In this document: positions 1-9,076 of the stretch, piece by piece | Layout of the letters: each line of letters begins with the position of its first letter | Numbering within the stretch: position 1 is the first letter of the stretch | Source of the DNA: Halalkalibacter oceani | Lineage (GTDB): Bacteria > Bacillota > Bacilli > Bacillales > Bacillaceae_D | Reading direction: 5' to 3' | Assembly (NCBI RefSeq): GCF_023715705.1 | Contig: NZ_JAMBOS010000003.1 | Location: forward strand, 62,001-126,000 | DNA: 64,000 nt | The notes under the pieces: generated by a model | The model's database searches: none | The model's input: only the letters and a program-made list of their open reading frames with translations | Told to the model about the DNA's origin: nothing | Program-made: the position numbers and the translations under genes

Positions 1-182
1 CCGCCTGATGTGTCGACCAAATAAACAGTTGCCGCCCCGTCATCATCACGGTAAAGAGCGCGGCCCGCTTTGAGTGGCGGCAGCTGGTAGCAGCTCATCA
101 TTCTCGTTTTGCCGCGATGGTGGGTGAAGCTCAGGTCAAGCCGACCTTGCAGCGTCTGAAAGGCGGCAGTGGCAGTGCTCAT
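1..182 (-). CDS. ureD: urease accessory protein UreD (UreH), N-terminal fragment
   Basis: Only the first 60 or so codons are present; the gene runs off the left edge. The reading frame begins with ATG at 182 and overlaps the ureG stop by four bases (ATGA), so the two are translationally coupled. The visible residues include [12 protein letters not shown], a basic HHRGKT stretch and [11 protein letters not shown], which fits the N-terminus of the UreD family. UreD binds the UreABC apo-enzyme and forms the UreDFG complex that carries nickel and CO2 to the active site. Its place as the last visible gene of a ureABCEFGD operon supports the call. The rest of the protein cannot be judged. Confidence 0.85.
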   Translation of the reverse strand, partial: MSTATAAFQTLQGRLDLSFTHHRGKTRMMSCYQLPPLKAGRALYRDDDGAATVYLVDTSG

Positions 183-808
183 GTATTGGCCGGCTCCTCG
201 GCAAAGTCCTCAAGCAGCAGCTGAGACTGGATCCATCGAATGATCTCATCAATGCCGATATCCTTTTTTTGATTGGCGAATACGAAGGGCCGCTCGCCTC
301 TCGCCCGGCTCGTATCTGATTTCATCAAGTCGAGGTCGACATCGACGTAAGGCGCCAGATCGATTTTGTTAATGACAAGCAAATCGGAGCGGGTGACGCC
401 AGGCCCGCCTTTACGCGGGATGTCCTGACCTTCGGCGACGTCGATCACATAAATAAAACCGTCGACGAGCTCGGGGCTGAAGGTTGCGGATAAATTATCG
501 CCGCCGCTTTCGACAAAAATGATATCAAGGTCGGAAAAGCGCTGCTTTAATTCATGGATCGCCTCAAAATTCATCGAAGCGTCTTCTCTAATCGCGGTAT
601 GAGGGCAGCCGCCGGTTTCAACGCCGATAATGCGGTCAGCTTCAAGCACCCCATGTGTCGTTAAAAATTGGGCATCCTCTTTCGTGTAAATATCATTCGT
701 AATAACGGCCAGCTCGTATGTCTCATGCAGCTTGCGGGTTAGCCGTTCGACCAGCGATGTTTTTCCTGAGCCGACCGGACCGCCGATTCCAATTCGTACA
801 GGCTTCAT
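179..808 (-). CDS. ureG: urease accessory GTPase UreG
   Basis: A 209-aa SIMIBI-class GTPase that powers nickel insertion into urease. The P-loop [11 protein letters not shown] lies at residues 9-19. The Cys-Pro-His nickel-binding motif appears as [13 protein letters not shown] near residue 67. The Walker B-like VESGGDNL and the guanine-specificity motif NKIDLAP follow. Length is typical for the family. The start ATG at 808 is preceded by AAGGAGATGATAG. The gene overlaps ureD by four bases. It is separated from ureF by about 165 bp of repeat sequence, which is unusual inside a urease operon. Confidence 0.96.
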   Translation of the reverse strand: MKPVRIGIGGPVGSGKTSLVERLTRKLHETYELAVITNDIYTKEDAQFLTTHGVLEADRIIGVETGGCPHTAIREDASMNFEAIHELKQRFSDLDIIFVESGGDNLSATFSPELVDGFIYVIDVAEGQDIPRKGGPGVTRSDLLVINKIDLAPYVDVDLDLMKSDTSRARGERPFVFANQKKDIGIDEIIRWIQSQLLLEDFAEEPANT

Positions 809-825
809 CCTATCATCTCCTTTTT

Positions 826-848
826 AAAATCGCCCTATGGCGTTTTTT
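826..848. repeat. small hairpin CGCC-loop-GGCG between ureF and ureG
   Basis: The sequence TCGCCCTATGGCG is flanked by A/T runs, so it can form a short stem followed by T residues on either strand. It resembles the terminal hairpin of the neighbouring family-1 repeat (CGCC-TGT-GGCG followed by TTTTC) and may be a leftover of a second copy. It lies just upstream of the ureG ribosome binding site, where it could affect transcript processing; that is inference. Confidence 0.4.
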
Positions 849-878
849 TTGATAAAAAATTGGGTACTAAGCTCCGTC

Positions 879-978
879 CGTTACGTTCTTTATGAAAGAA
901 CCCTGCTTTCAGTAGCTTTTTTGTAACGGCTCCGCACAGTGCTTCTAAGAAAAAGTCGCCTGTGGCGCTTTTCTTAGG
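879..978 (+). repeat. dispersed palindromic repeat family 1, copy A (inside the urease operon)
   Basis: About 100 bp that align with copies at 52936-53068, 57508-57640 and, more weakly, 44527-44609. Shared blocks are CGTTACG, a hairpin closed by TGAAAG/CTTTCA, TTGTAACGGCTCCGCAC, GCTTCTAAGAAAA and a terminal hairpin CGCC-TGT-GGCG. The right end reaches into the ureF stop codon. No open reading frame in it looks genuine. It separates ureF from ureG in an operon whose other genes are mostly close or overlapping. Confidence 0.7.
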
Positions 979-1666
979 AAATAAATAAGCGTGAGAATAA
1001 AAATTCATGCTCCATTGAGGCGAGTTCAATGCCGATGGCCTGGTTGGAGACGTCGTCAAGTGTGCGCGCCAATACTTGGGTCGTGACCTGTTCACAATCG
1101 GGCAAAATCGCCTGGATTGCCTGAACACCGGTTGTTTGCCCAAGAGGGACGGCACGGACAGCATTATGGATCAGGTTGGCGACCGAGGAGTAAAGAAAGC
1201 TGCAAATGGTTACTGCTAACGGCATTCCTTCGGTATACGCATAGAGCGCATAAGAGAGCGCGTGATGTCCATAGGTCCGTTTTTCCTTAATGTCCGTTCT
1301 CCATTGTGGAAGCAGGGGAGAAGAGGAGAGGGGGCAGACCGTTTCAAGAAACTGACGCCCCATTTTGGTGCTGCCGACCCGGGATTCCTTTGCCAGCTTT
1401 TGCGCATGACAGAACGAGTCAAGCTCGTAAAGAGTTGTTAGCCCGGGGGCAGCGGCAAGGCTTTGCCATGCTTCCTTCACAAAGATCGCATCACCTGAGC
1501 CGAGATTGCCATGAAGGTAGCTGCGGCAATACGTGAGCAGCGTCTCTTTGTCGTGGATCTTCCCTTGCTGAATATAGGTTTCCATCCCAAAGGAATGGGT
1601 GTATGATCCGATCGGAAAAGCGGAATCATGAATGTGCATGAGCTGCAGAAGCTGATTCATCTGCAT
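974..1666 (-). CDS. ureF: urease accessory protein UreF
   Basis: About 230 aa, the usual UreF length, beginning MQMNQLLQLMHIHDSAFPIG and carrying the family hallmark DSAFPIGSYTHSFGMETYI. UreF is the all-helical partner of UreD and UreG in urease maturation. The frame stays open upstream to 1726, but a start there would overlap ureE by 100 bp. The ATG at 1666 (or 1660) leaves an overlap of about 41 bp and has AAAGGA upstream. That AAAGGA is encoded within the last codons of ureE, just before its histidine run, so ureF translation is probably coupled to ureE. The stop codon overlaps the edge of repeat copy A. Confidence 0.92.
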   Translation of the reverse strand: MQMNQLLQLMHIHDSAFPIGSYTHSFGMETYIQQGKIHDKETLLTYCRSYLHGNLGSGDAIFVKEAWQSLAAAPGLTTLYELDSFCHAQKLAKESRVGSTKMGRQFLETVCPLSSSPLLPQWRTDIKEKRTYGHHALSYALYAYTEGMPLAVTICSFLYSSVANLIHNAVRAVPLGQTTGVQAIQAILPDCEQVTTQVLARTLDDVSNQAIGIELASMEHEFLFSRLFIS

Positions 1667-2108
1667 CGTGATGGTGGTGTCCTTTGTATTTGAAAGGCTC
1701 GTTAAATCGTCTCTCTGCTTCGACATAGGCTACCCCCGTTTCACGAAAGATCACTTCAAGTGTCCGGTCGTAGCGGACGATTATCTCATCGTCTTCGATA
1801 ATGCAGGGAGTGTGGCGGTTGCCAAGCTCAAAGGCGACCTTTCCCATCTCGGCGATCGTGGCAGGCTTAATGACGTAAGCCGGCTCGAGCTTCGTCCGGA
1901 CGGCGATCGTCGAAGCATTGTCGTGGAAGAGCACGTCGCCATAACGCAGGCCCTGCTCGTCGAGGACGATCGCCACCTCGCGGCCAGTTGTGGTCGTTTT
2001 GCGCAGGATACGCTTGTTCAGTTCCTCCCAGTCGAGCTCAATCCATTCGACCTTCTCACTGTCATGCTGTATACCTTCAAGGTTGCCAATCACTTTTGTC
2101 ATTCGCAT
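1626..2108 (-). CDS. ureE: urease accessory nickel metallochaperone UreE
   Basis: A 160-aa UreE with N-terminal beta-domain (KVEWIELDWEELNKRIL) and the C-terminal metal-binding domain. Conserved features are GNRHTPCIIEDDEIIV, where the His is the usual dimer-interface nickel ligand, and a His-rich tail (KGHHHHDADES, ending HAHS) that would bind extra nickel. UreE delivers nickel to UreG. The start ATG at 2108 has GAGGAGGC upstream. The gene follows ureC after 23 bp and overlaps the start of ureF. Confidence 0.95.
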   Translation of the reverse strand: MRMTKVIGNLEGIQHDSEKVEWIELDWEELNKRILRKTTTTGREVAIVLDEQGLRYGDVLFHDNASTIAVRTKLEPAYVIKPATIAEMGKVAFELGNRHTPCIIEDDEIIVRYDRTLEVIFRETGVAYVEAERRFNEPFKYKGHHHHDADESASAAHAHS

Positions 2109-2131
2109 CGTTGCTTGCCTCCTCGATAAAA

Positions 2132-3847
2132 TTAAAATAAGAAATAGCGCTGAGCCATGGCGACTGTTTCAAACGGCTCGCACGTAACCAGTTTGCCATC
2201 AACCTTCACCTCATACGTTTCCGGATTGACATCGATTTGCGGTGTCGCGTCGTTCAGCTTCATGTCCGCTTTTGTCAGGGTGCGGCAGCCGTGGGCGACA
2301 GCGATTGTCTTTTGCAGTCCCAGCTGTTTATGGACTCCCTGATCGTAGGCTGCCTGTGACAGGAATGTCAGACTCGTCGTCTGGACAGCTTTGCCGAAGC
2401 TGGCGAACATCGGCCGCTGCATCACCGGCTGCGGCGTCGGAATCGAAGCGTTCGGATCTCCCATCTGGGCATGGGCAATCATGCCGCCTTTAAGCGTCAG
2501 TTCAGGCTTGACACCAAAGAAGCGCGGGTCCCACAGGACAAGGTCGGCGAGCTTGCCGACTTCAACAGAGCCGACTTCGTGAGCGATGCCATGCGTTATC
2601 GCCGGATTGATCGTGTATTTTGCGATATAGCGCTTAATCCGGAAATTATCGTGATCATAAGGGGCGTCCTCTTCAAGTGGTCCAAACTGTTTTTTCATCT
2701 TATCCGCCGTCTGCCACGTTCTCAGAACGACCTCGCCGACTCGGCCCATCGCCTGGGAGTCGGAGGACACCATACTAATAATCCCAAGGTCGTGAAACAC
2801 ATCCTCGGCTGCGATCGTTTCCGGCCGAATGCGCGAATCGGCAAAAGCGACATCCTCGGGGACGCGCGGATCAAGATGGTGACACACCATCAGCATATCA
2901 AGGTGCTCATCGATTGTATTGACCGTAAACGGCCGCGTTGGATTCGTTGAGGACGGCAGGATATTGGCCAGACCGGCGATTTTAATAATATCAGGAGCAT
3001 GTCCGCCACCGGCTCCTTCGGTATGATAGGTGTGAATCACCCGCTCTCCGATTGCCGCCACGGTTTCCTCCAAAAAGCCTGCTTCATTTAATGTATCGGT
3101 ATGGATGGCGACCTGGACGTCCATCTCGTCGGCAACATCGAGGCAGGTGCGGATCGTCGCCGGCGTCGTTCCCCAATCCTCGTGAAGCTTCAGGCCGATT
3201 GCTCCGGCCGCAATTTGCTCGCGCAACGGATCATGGGTGGCGCTGTTGCCTTTGCCGAGAAAGCCGATGTTGACCGGAAAGGCTTCCGCAGCTTCGAGCA
3301 TCCGGTGGAGATTCCAGCTGCCGGGTGTGCAGGTCGTTGCCTTTGTGCCGGTTGCCGGGCCTGTGCCGCCGCCAAGCATCGTCGTTACCCCCGAGGAAAT
3401 CGCTGTCTCGATTTGCTGTGGGCTAATGAAATGGATATGAGCGTCAATCCCGCCGGCTGTGACGATCAACCCCTCTGCGGCAATCGCTTCGGTGCTGGCG
3501 CCGACGATCATATTGTCAGCGACGCCGTCCATCACAGTCGGATTTCCACCCTTGCCGATGCCGACGATCCGGCCATCCTTGATCCCGATATCTGCCTTGA
3601 TAATCCCGGTATAGTCGACGATGGTCGCGTTTGTAATGATCAGGTCAAGCACGCCGTCATCGCGGGAATGGATGCCGCTTTGTCCCATGCCGTCACGCAG
3701 TACTTTTCCGCCGCCGAATTTACATTCATCGCCATAAACGGTAAAGTCCTGCTCGACCTCAAGCCAAAGCTCTGTATCAGCGAGCCTGACTTTGTCACCG
3801 GTTGTCGGACCGTATAGGCTTGCGTATTGTGAGCGTGTCAGCTTCAA
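2132..3847 (-). CDS. ureC: urease subunit alpha (catalytic)
   Basis: A 571-aa catalytic subunit that hydrolyses urea to ammonia and carbamate at a dinickel centre. All expected active-site residues are visible: His137 and His139 (DAHIHF), the carbamylated Lys220 (GLKLHEDWG, with His222), His249 (AIHTDT), His275 (HTYHTEG), flap Cys322 and His323 (VCHHLDPR), and Asp363 (SSDSQAMG). The start is TTG at 3847, supported by AAGGAGG nine bases upstream. It overlaps the ureB stop as TTGA. Length and organisation are those of a three-subunit bacterial urease. Confidence 0.98.
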   Translation of the reverse strand: MKLTRSQYASLYGPTTGDKVRLADTELWLEVEQDFTVYGDECKFGGGKVLRDGMGQSGIHSRDDGVLDLIITNATIVDYTGIIKADIGIKDGRIVGIGKGGNPTVMDGVADNMIVGASTEAIAAEGLIVTAGGIDAHIHFISPQQIETAISSGVTTMLGGGTGPATGTKATTCTPGSWNLHRMLEAAEAFPVNIGFLGKGNSATHDPLREQIAAGAIGLKLHEDWGTTPATIRTCLDVADEMDVQVAIHTDTLNEAGFLEETVAAIGERVIHTYHTEGAGGGHAPDIIKIAGLANILPSSTNPTRPFTVNTIDEHLDMLMVCHHLDPRVPEDVAFADSRIRPETIAAEDVFHDLGIISMVSSDSQAMGRVGEVVLRTWQTADKMKKQFGPLEEDAPYDHDNFRIKRYIAKYTINPAITHGIAHEVGSVEVGKLADLVLWDPRFFGVKPELTLKGGMIAHAQMGDPNASIPTPQPVMQRPMFASFGKAVQTTSLTFLSQAAYDQGVHKQLGLQKTIAVAHGCRTLTKADMKLNDATPQIDVNPETYEVKVDGKLVTCEPFETVAMAQRYFLF

Positions 3848-4215
3848 GTTTGTTCGCCTCCTTGACGGGCAAATGCCTCAACCTTTTTTAAAAAGGCTGT
3901 TTCTTCTGTTGTGAGACTTCCTTCTGTTAATTGATTTAAGCCATAAATCGCCTTTGAACCGCCGAACTCAACGAGCTCAATGATTTTTTCCTCGCCGGGT
4001 TCAAAGCGGACGGCCGTACCCGCGGCGATATCGAGTCGCATGCCATAAGCGGCTTTGCGGTCAAAGACGAGCTCGCGATTGACCTCGGCAAAATGATAGT
4101 GCGAGCCAATTTGGACGGGACGGTCCCCGCTGTTGGCAACCCGTAATGTGATCGTTTTTCTTCCTTTATTTATTTCGATCGAACCTTTCCCGGTCCGGAT
4201 TTCTCCTGGTATCAC
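3844..4215 (-). CDS. ureB: urease subunit beta
   Basis: A 123-aa structural subunit starting MIPGEI with the conserved core [20 protein letters not shown] and [17 protein letters not shown]. It packs with UreA and UreC in the (ABC)3 enzyme. The start is GTG at 4215 with GGAGGG six bases upstream. A 76-bp spacer separates it from ureA, and its stop overlaps the TTG of ureC. Intact and typical. Confidence 0.97.
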   Translation of the reverse strand: MIPGEIRTGKGSIEINKGRKTITLRVANSGDRPVQIGSHYHFAEVNRELVFDRKAAYGMRLDIAAGTAVRFEPGEEKIIELVEFGGSKAIYGLNQLTEGSLTTEETAFLKKVEAFARQGGEQT

Positions 4216-4291
4216 GACAATCCCTCCTATGGTATGAGCTGAAACAAAAGGGGCGGTTTTTCCCTCTCAGCCTCGACTTTGGTCCCGGCCG

Positions 4292-4594
4292 CTATTGGAT
4301 CGGGTCATGAATCGTCACAAGCTTTGTTCCGTCGGGGAAGGTAGCCTCGACCTGGATATGGTCCAGCATTTCCGGGATTCCTTCCATGACATCGTCTGCG
4401 GTTAGCACATGCTTCCCTTCCTTCATTAATGTAGCAACCGATTTCCCTTCTCTTGCTCCTTCAAGAATAAAGCAGCTCAGGATAGCGGCGGCTTCCGGGT
4501 AGTTCAGCTTCAGCCCTTTTTCCTTGCGCTGCTTTGCCAGCTCGCCTGCCATAAATAGAAACAGCTTCTCTTTTTCGATTGGGTTAAGGATCAT
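4292..4594 (-). CDS. ureA: urease subunit gamma
   Basis: A 100-aa gamma subunit with the family-wide segments [47 protein letters not shown] and [18 protein letters not shown]. First gene of the urease operon. The ATG at 4594 has GAGGTGA upstream. Transcription probably starts near 4650 on the minus strand, under the nitrogen-control box at 4692-4708. Confidence 0.98.
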   Translation of the reverse strand: MILNPIEKEKLFLFMAGELAKQRKEKGLKLNYPEAAAILSCFILEGAREGKSVATLMKEGKHVLTADDVMEGIPEMLDHIQVEATFPDGTKLVTIHDPIQ

Positions 4595-4656
4595 CTATGT
4601 TTCACCTCACATCTTATGTAAGCTTTTGCAGCTGAATATCCAAAAGTCATACATGA

Positions 4657-4708
4657 ACTGTACCTTGTAAAAAAACCGGCTGCAATATTGTTGTCAAATA
4701 ATCTGACA
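4657..4708 (-). promoter_or_regulatory. ure promoter with TnrA/GlnR box
   Basis: The box TGTCA-N7-TGACA at 4692-4708 is a perfect match to the TnrA/GlnR consensus TGTNA-N7-TNACA. On the minus strand a candidate -10 element TACAGT lies at 4662-4657. Its centre is 40.5 bp from the box centre, placing the box near -50. That is the known geometry for TnrA activation in Bacillus. No good -35 element is seen, as expected for an activator-dependent promoter. TnrA or GlnR control is inferred from the motif. Confidence 0.75.
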
Positions 4709-4775
4709 TGGAAGTTGGATAGTAAAATTGACATTCATTTGTTAGATTTTTATTCCGTTTGTGAGGAAATGTCCT

Positions 4776-4827
4776 TGTCAGCTTTTCTGACATAAAAGCT
4801 GTACTTGAGTTAGAAACTTGGTATTAT
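4776..4827 (+). promoter_or_regulatory. urt promoter with TnrA/GlnR box
   Basis: A second perfect TGTCA-N7-TGACA box occupies 4776-4792. An extended -10 element TGGTATTAT follows at 4819-4827, its hexamer centred 40.5 bp from the box, exactly as on the ure side. The -35 region (CTGTAC) is poor, which fits activator dependence. The two boxes lie 84 bp apart centre to centre and each seems to serve its own divergent operon. Confidence 0.75.
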
Positions 4828-4865
4828 CGGAATTGTTCGAAAAAGAAATAATTGGGAGGTCAAAC

Positions 4866-6149
4866 ATGTTACGGAAAAAGAAGTGGTTAGCTGGAGTGCT
4901 AGGGTTGACAATGCTTGCCTTAACGGCTTGCGGCGGAGGCGCTGATGAGCCGACGACAGGAACAGAGGGCGGCGCGGCACCGGATGCAGGTGAAGGAGAA
5001 GAGGTTGAAATTGATGAAAGTGAACAAATCGCTGTAGGAATCCTTCATTCTTTAAGTGGAACAATGGCGATGAGTGAAACCTCCGTCCGAGATGCCGAGC
5101 TGTTGGCCATTGAGGAAATTAACGAAGCTGGCGGCGTGTTGGGAAAAGAACTCGTCCCGATTATTGAAGATGGTGCTTCCGAGCCTAATATTTTCTCTGA
5201 ACGAGCGACGAAGCTGCAGCAGCAGGACGGGGTCGATGTCATCTTTGGTGGATGGACATCAGCGAGCCGAAAAGCGATGCTGCCGGTCGTAGAGGACAAC
5301 AACGGACTGCTTTTCTACCCGGTTCAATATGAAGGAATGGAAGCTTCCCCGAATATTTTCTATGCAGGAGCTGCACCGAACCAGCAAATTGTGCCCGCGG
5401 TGGACTGGCTGCTTGAAAATGAAGGGACAGAGTTTTTCCTCTTAGGCTCTGACTATGTGTTCCCACGCCTGGCGAACCAAATTATTAAAGCACAGCTTGA
5501 AGAGAATGGTGCAACATTAGTTGACGAGCAGTATACGCCGCTCGGTCATACTGATTACAATACGATTATTTCCCGGATTCGCGAATCTAAGCCACAGGTT
5601 ATCTTCAACACATTAAATGGTGACAGTAATGTAGCCTTCTTCAAGCAGCTGTCAGATGCAGGAATTACAGCTGATGATGTGACGATTCTTTCTGTCAGTG
5701 TGGCTGAAGAGGAAATCCGCGGTATTGGTGCCGACGTTCTGGAAGGTCATTATGCAAGCTGGAATTATTATCAAACTACAGATACACCAGAAAATGAAAC
5801 ATTTGTCGCGAAATATAAGGAAGCATACGGCGAAGACCGGGTGACAGGTGATCCGATTGAGGCCGGTTATTTCATGGTTCATTTATGGGCCCAGGCTGTA
5901 GAAGCGGCCGGCACGACTGACGTTGACGCAGTCCGAGAAGCGGCGGCCGGCATTGAATTTAATGCGCCTGGTGGACCTGTTGCGATCGATGGCGATAATC
6001 AGCACGTTTACAAGACGGTGCGGATCGGTCAAATCGGAGCAGATGGTCAATTTACGGAGGTGTGGAATTCAGGAGAGCCGGTTAAACCAGATCCTTATTT
6101 AGAAGGTTATGACTGGGCGAGTGAAATCAGCAGCACATTGGCTCAATAG
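4866..6149 (+). CDS. urtA: urea ABC transporter substrate-binding lipoprotein UrtA
   Basis: A 427-aa periplasmic-binding-type lipoprotein of the branched-chain amino acid/amide family. The lipobox LTAC puts the lipidated Cys at residue 22, followed by an acidic Gly/Glu-rich linker. The mature part begins with [17 protein letters not shown], then [18 protein letters not shown] and [19 protein letters not shown], typical of UrtA and the related amide-binding FmdD proteins. The ATG at 4866 has GGGAGGT upstream; an upstream in-frame TTG lacks such a site. Urea as substrate is inferred from the divergent urease operon and complete urtABCDE order. Confidence 0.9.
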   Translation: MLRKKKWLAGVLGLTMLALTACGGGADEPTTGTEGGAAPDAGEGEEVEIDESEQIAVGILHSLSGTMAMSETSVRDAELLAIEEINEAGGVLGKELVPIIEDGASEPNIFSERATKLQQQDGVDVIFGGWTSASRKAMLPVVEDNNGLLFYPVQYEGMEASPNIFYAGAAPNQQIVPAVDWLLENEGTEFFLLGSDYVFPRLANQIIKAQLEENGATLVDEQYTPLGHTDYNTIISRIRESKPQVIFNTLNGDSNVAFFKQLSDAGITADDVTILSVSVAEEEIRGIGADVLEGHYASWNYYQTTDTPENETFVAKYKEAYGEDRVTGDPIEAGYFMVHLWAQAVEAAGTTDVDAVREAAAGIEFNAPGGPVAIDGDNQHVYKTVRIGQIGADGQFTEVWNSGEPVKPDPYLEGYDWASEISSTLAQ

Positions 6150-6239
6150 CCGATACACCACGTAAGCAATGCAGCAGCTGTCTGTTCTAGGGGCAGCTGT
6201 GCGCTATGCTGATTCTGATTGATGAAAAAAAGGATGTGA

Positions 6240-7148
6240 TTGACGTTGGAAGCATTACTTATCCAGGCATTTAATGGGATCAGCTTAGGATCGATTCTGT
6301 TGCTGATCGCCCTCGGTTTGGCAATAACATTTGGATTAATGAAAGTAATCAATATGGCACATGGGGAACTGATTATGATTGGAGCTTATACGACCTATGT
6401 GGTTCAGTCGATCTTTACGCAATACATTCCTGCGCATTTATTCGATCTTTATTTCGTGTTGGCCATTCCCATCGCTTTTATTGTTGCAGCATTAATCGGA
6501 ATGTTATTAGAATATACGATCATTCGTCATCTCTATGGCCGGCCGCTAGACAGTTTACTGGCGACATTTGGTGTTGGTCTCATTCTTCAGCAAACAGCCC
6601 GGTCTATTTTTGGGGCGCCGAATGTCGGCGTCGAGGCACCGTCGTTTCTTAGAGGCGGAGTGGAAGTCATGTCCGTGACATTGCCGGTTTCACGTCTGTT
6701 TATTATCGCGCTCGTTCTCGTCTGTTTTGCGATTTTGTCGTTCTATCTTTATAAAACGAACAATGGCCGAAAGATTCGGGCGGTGATGCAAAACCGGCAA
6801 ATGGCGATGTGTGTCGGGATTTCGACGCGGCGCGTGGATGCGACGACCTTTGCGATCGGCGCCGGTATCGCCGGTATTGCTGGTGCCGCGCTAACGCTAA
6901 TTGGTCCGATCGGACCGACAATTGGTACGTTCTATATCGTTGATGCCTTTATGGTCGTTGTCGTCGGCGGTGTCGGGATGCTTGTCGGAACGGTGGCCGG
7001 CGCAATGGGGATCGGTGTCTTCAATACAGTATTTGAATACTGGACAAATGCTTCAATGGGCAAGGTGCTCATTTTCGCTTTAATTGTCCTATTCCTGCAA
7101 TGGCGCCCGTCGGGTATGTTTTCGTTGCGGACCCGTTCCCTCGATTAA
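6240..7148 (+). CDS. urtB: urea ABC transporter permease UrtB
   Basis: A 302-aa LivH-like inner-membrane permease with about eight hydrophobic segments. Family landmarks are ISLGSILLLIALGLAITFGL, INMAHGELIMIGAY near residue 37, and GGVGMLVGTVAGA near the C-terminus. The start is TTG at 6240, preceded by AAAGGATGTGA. A 90-bp gap with a weak inverted repeat (CAGCTG on both sides) separates it from urtA, which could help raise urtA transcript over the permeases; that is inference. Confidence 0.9.
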   Translation: MTLEALLIQAFNGISLGSILLLIALGLAITFGLMKVINMAHGELIMIGAYTTYVVQSIFTQYIPAHLFDLYFVLAIPIAFIVAALIGMLLEYTIIRHLYGRPLDSLLATFGVGLILQQTARSIFGAPNVGVEAPSFLRGGVEVMSVTLPVSRLFIIALVLVCFAILSFYLYKTNNGRKIRAVMQNRQMAMCVGISTRRVDATTFAIGAGIAGIAGAALTLIGPIGPTIGTFYIVDAFMVVVVGGVGMLVGTVAGAMGIGVFNTVFEYWTNASMGKVLIFALIVLFLQWRPSGMFSLRTRSLD

Positions 7149-7164
7149 GCGGGGGAGACGGGGA

Positions 7165-7215
7165 TGGGGCCTGCTGAGGATGTGGAAGCTTACGACCTGT
7201 CAGCAGGATTGATAG
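7165..7215. repeat. inverted repeat between urtB and urtC
   Basis: CCTGCTGA near 7170 pairs with TCAGCAGG near 7200 around a loop of roughly 20 bases. It lies in the 85-bp spacer of an operon, has no T run, and so is more likely an RNA-processing or stability element than a terminator. Function unknown. Confidence 0.4.
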
Positions 7216-7233
7216 AAGGGAGAACAACATATT

Positions 7234-8325
7234 ATGAAGTTTTCAATTGCCAATTATTTGATCAGCCGAAAGTGGCTGTTTCTGATCTTGACGATTATTT
7301 TAATCATATTGCCATTTTTTCTGTCAGATTTTCGCGTGAACCTGTTAGGCCGCTATTTGGCGTTTGCGATTCTTGTCATCGGACTTGATTTATTATGGGG
7401 CTATATGGGCGTGCTCAGCCTCGGACACGGGATTTTCTTCGGACTGGGCGCCTACATTATGGCGATCTATTTGACGATGGAAACATCGAACGGCGTGCCT
7501 GACTTTATGATGTGGAACGGCATTACCGAGCTTCCCTGGTTCTGGGCCGTGCTGCAAAATCCGGCCGTTGCGATTCTTGCCGCTATTTTTATACCGATGA
7601 TAGTGGCGACGGTCCTCGGGTTCTTTACGTTCCGCAATCGGATTCAGGACGTCTATTTTACCATTTTGACACAGGCTCTAGTGATGGTTACCGTGACGCT
7701 GATTATTAGTCAGCAGGATGTAACGGGCGGAACAAACGGGTTAACAGGCTTCTCGACGATTTTTGGCTATTCGCTGTCCAATCCGGCAACGCAAAAAGCG
7801 CTTTATTATATTACGCTTGCCTGCCTCGTCATCGTCTTTCTCATCTGCACCCGTCTCGTGAACAGCCGTTTTGGAAAGGCGTTAATCGCCATCCGTGACG
7901 GGGAAAACCGTCTGCGCTTCTCCGGCTATGATACGTCGATGTTCAAGGTGCTTGTTTTCTCCATCTCAGCCGGGATTGCCGGTTTGGCCGGCATGCTGTT
8001 CGTCACGCAAGTCGGCATCATTTCACCGACGATGATTGGGATTATTCCTTCGATTGAAATGATATTATGGGTGGCGATCGGTGGCCGGGGTACGCTTGTC
8101 GGTCCGGTCATTGGAGCGGTTTTAACAAACAGTGCCAAGACGTTTTTCAGTGAGTCGTACCCCGATATTTGGCTTTATTTCCTTGGTGCTGTGTTTGTGA
8201 TTGTCGTCATTTTCTTACCTGGTGGCCTGATGAGCTTACTGGACAAATTAAAAAGGAGAGGAAATGCAAATGAAAAACGAACAGTCAACAAAGAAAGCAA
8301 AGAAGCGGACTATCCTGCAAGCTGA
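7234..8325 (+). CDS. urtC: urea ABC transporter permease UrtC
   Basis: A 363-aa LivM-like permease with about ten membrane segments. Landmarks are GLDLLWGYMGVLSLGHGIFFGLGAY in the N-terminal half and AIRDGENRLRFSGYD between later segments, followed by GGRGTLVGPVIGA. The ATG at 7234 follows GGGAGAAC. The C-terminal tail is charged and overlaps the start of urtD by 62 bases, so the two are translated from overlapping frames. Confidence 0.9.
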   Translation: MKFSIANYLISRKWLFLILTIILIILPFFLSDFRVNLLGRYLAFAILVIGLDLLWGYMGVLSLGHGIFFGLGAYIMAIYLTMETSNGVPDFMMWNGITELPWFWAVLQNPAVAILAAIFIPMIVATVLGFFTFRNRIQDVYFTILTQALVMVTVTLIISQQDVTGGTNGLTGFSTIFGYSLSNPATQKALYYITLACLVIVFLICTRLVNSRFGKALIAIRDGENRLRFSGYDTSMFKVLVFSISAGIAGLAGMLFVTQVGIISPTMIGIIPSIEMILWVAIGGRGTLVGPVIGAVLTNSAKTFFSESYPDIWLYFLGAVFVIVVIFLPGGLMSLLDKLKRRGNANEKRTVNKESKEADYPAS

Positions 8326-9076
8326 GCATACATCGGTCGCCTTTGGCGGATTTTATGCGATTAACGATTTTTCGATTGAAATTATGGAAGGGGAACTTCA
8401 CTTTCTGATCGGTCCGAACGGCGCCGGTAAAACAACCTTTCTTGACGTCGTCTGTGGAAAAACAAAGCAAAGCGAGGGGACGCTGACGTTTAAAGAAAAG
8501 CATGATCTGACAAAGTTGAAGGAATTTGAAATTGTCCGCAAAGGGATCGGGCGTAAATTCCAGGCTCCGTCCGTGTTTCCGAATTTAACTGTCTGGGAAA
8601 ATCTCGAGCTTTCGATGAAGCAGGATAAACGGCTATTCAGCATTTTAAAGGCGAAGTCGACAAAGGAGGAGAGGGCGCAAATTACGGAAATGCTCGAGCT
8701 GATTGGTTTGCTTCCTCATCAAGACGAAATGGCGAGACTGCTCTCCCACGGTCAGAAGCAATGGCTGGAAATCGGGATGGTAATGATGCAGAAGCCTGAT
8801 CTGCTAATGCTCGATGAACCGATTGCCGGCATGACGGAAGAAGAGGAAGAGAAGACCGGTGAATTGCTGCTGAAATTAAGGGAGCAGTGCGCGATCATTG
8901 TCGTCGAGCATGATATGGAATTTGTCCGTAAATATTCGGAAAAGGTGACAGTGATGCATGAAGGACGGCTGCTCTGTGACGGACCGATGGAAACCGTCCA
9001 GACAAATGAGCGCGTAATGGAAGTATATCTCGGACGTAAGGGTGAGGCGAAGGATGTTGCAACTACAACAGCTTGA
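8264..9076 (+). CDS. urtD: urea ABC transporter ATP-binding protein UrtD
   Basis: A 270-aa LivG-like ATPase. Walker A is GPNGAGKTT. The signature motif is the UrtD-type LSHGQKQWLEIGM rather than LSGGQ, and Walker B is LLMLDEPIAGM. The H-loop is VVEHDMEFV. The ATG at 8264 has GGAGAGGAA upstream. It starts inside urtC (62-base overlap) and ends inside the urtE start region, showing tight coupling. Confidence 0.92.
   Translation: MQMKNEQSTKKAKKRTILQAEHTSVAFGGFYAINDFSIEIMEGELHFLIGPNGAGKTTFLDVVCGKTKQSEGTLTFKEKHDLTKLKEFEIVRKGIGRKFQAPSVFPNLTVWENLELSMKQDKRLFSILKAKSTKEERAQITEMLELIGLLPHQDEMARLLSHGQKQWLEIGMVMMQKPDLLMLDEPIAGMTEEEEEKTGELLLKLREQCAIIVVEHDMEFVRKYSEKVTVMHEGRLLCDGPMETVQTNERVMEVYLGRKGEAKDVATTTA

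Noticed and set aside
835-1164. 109-aa minus-strand frame between ureG and ureF
   Set aside because: It runs through repeat copy A and overlaps the end of ureF in another frame; composition and lack of a start site indicate a chance frame.
3101-3817. 238-aa frame opposite ureC
   Set aside because: It lies entirely antisense to the highly conserved ureC and has no family features; it reflects codon bias of the real gene.
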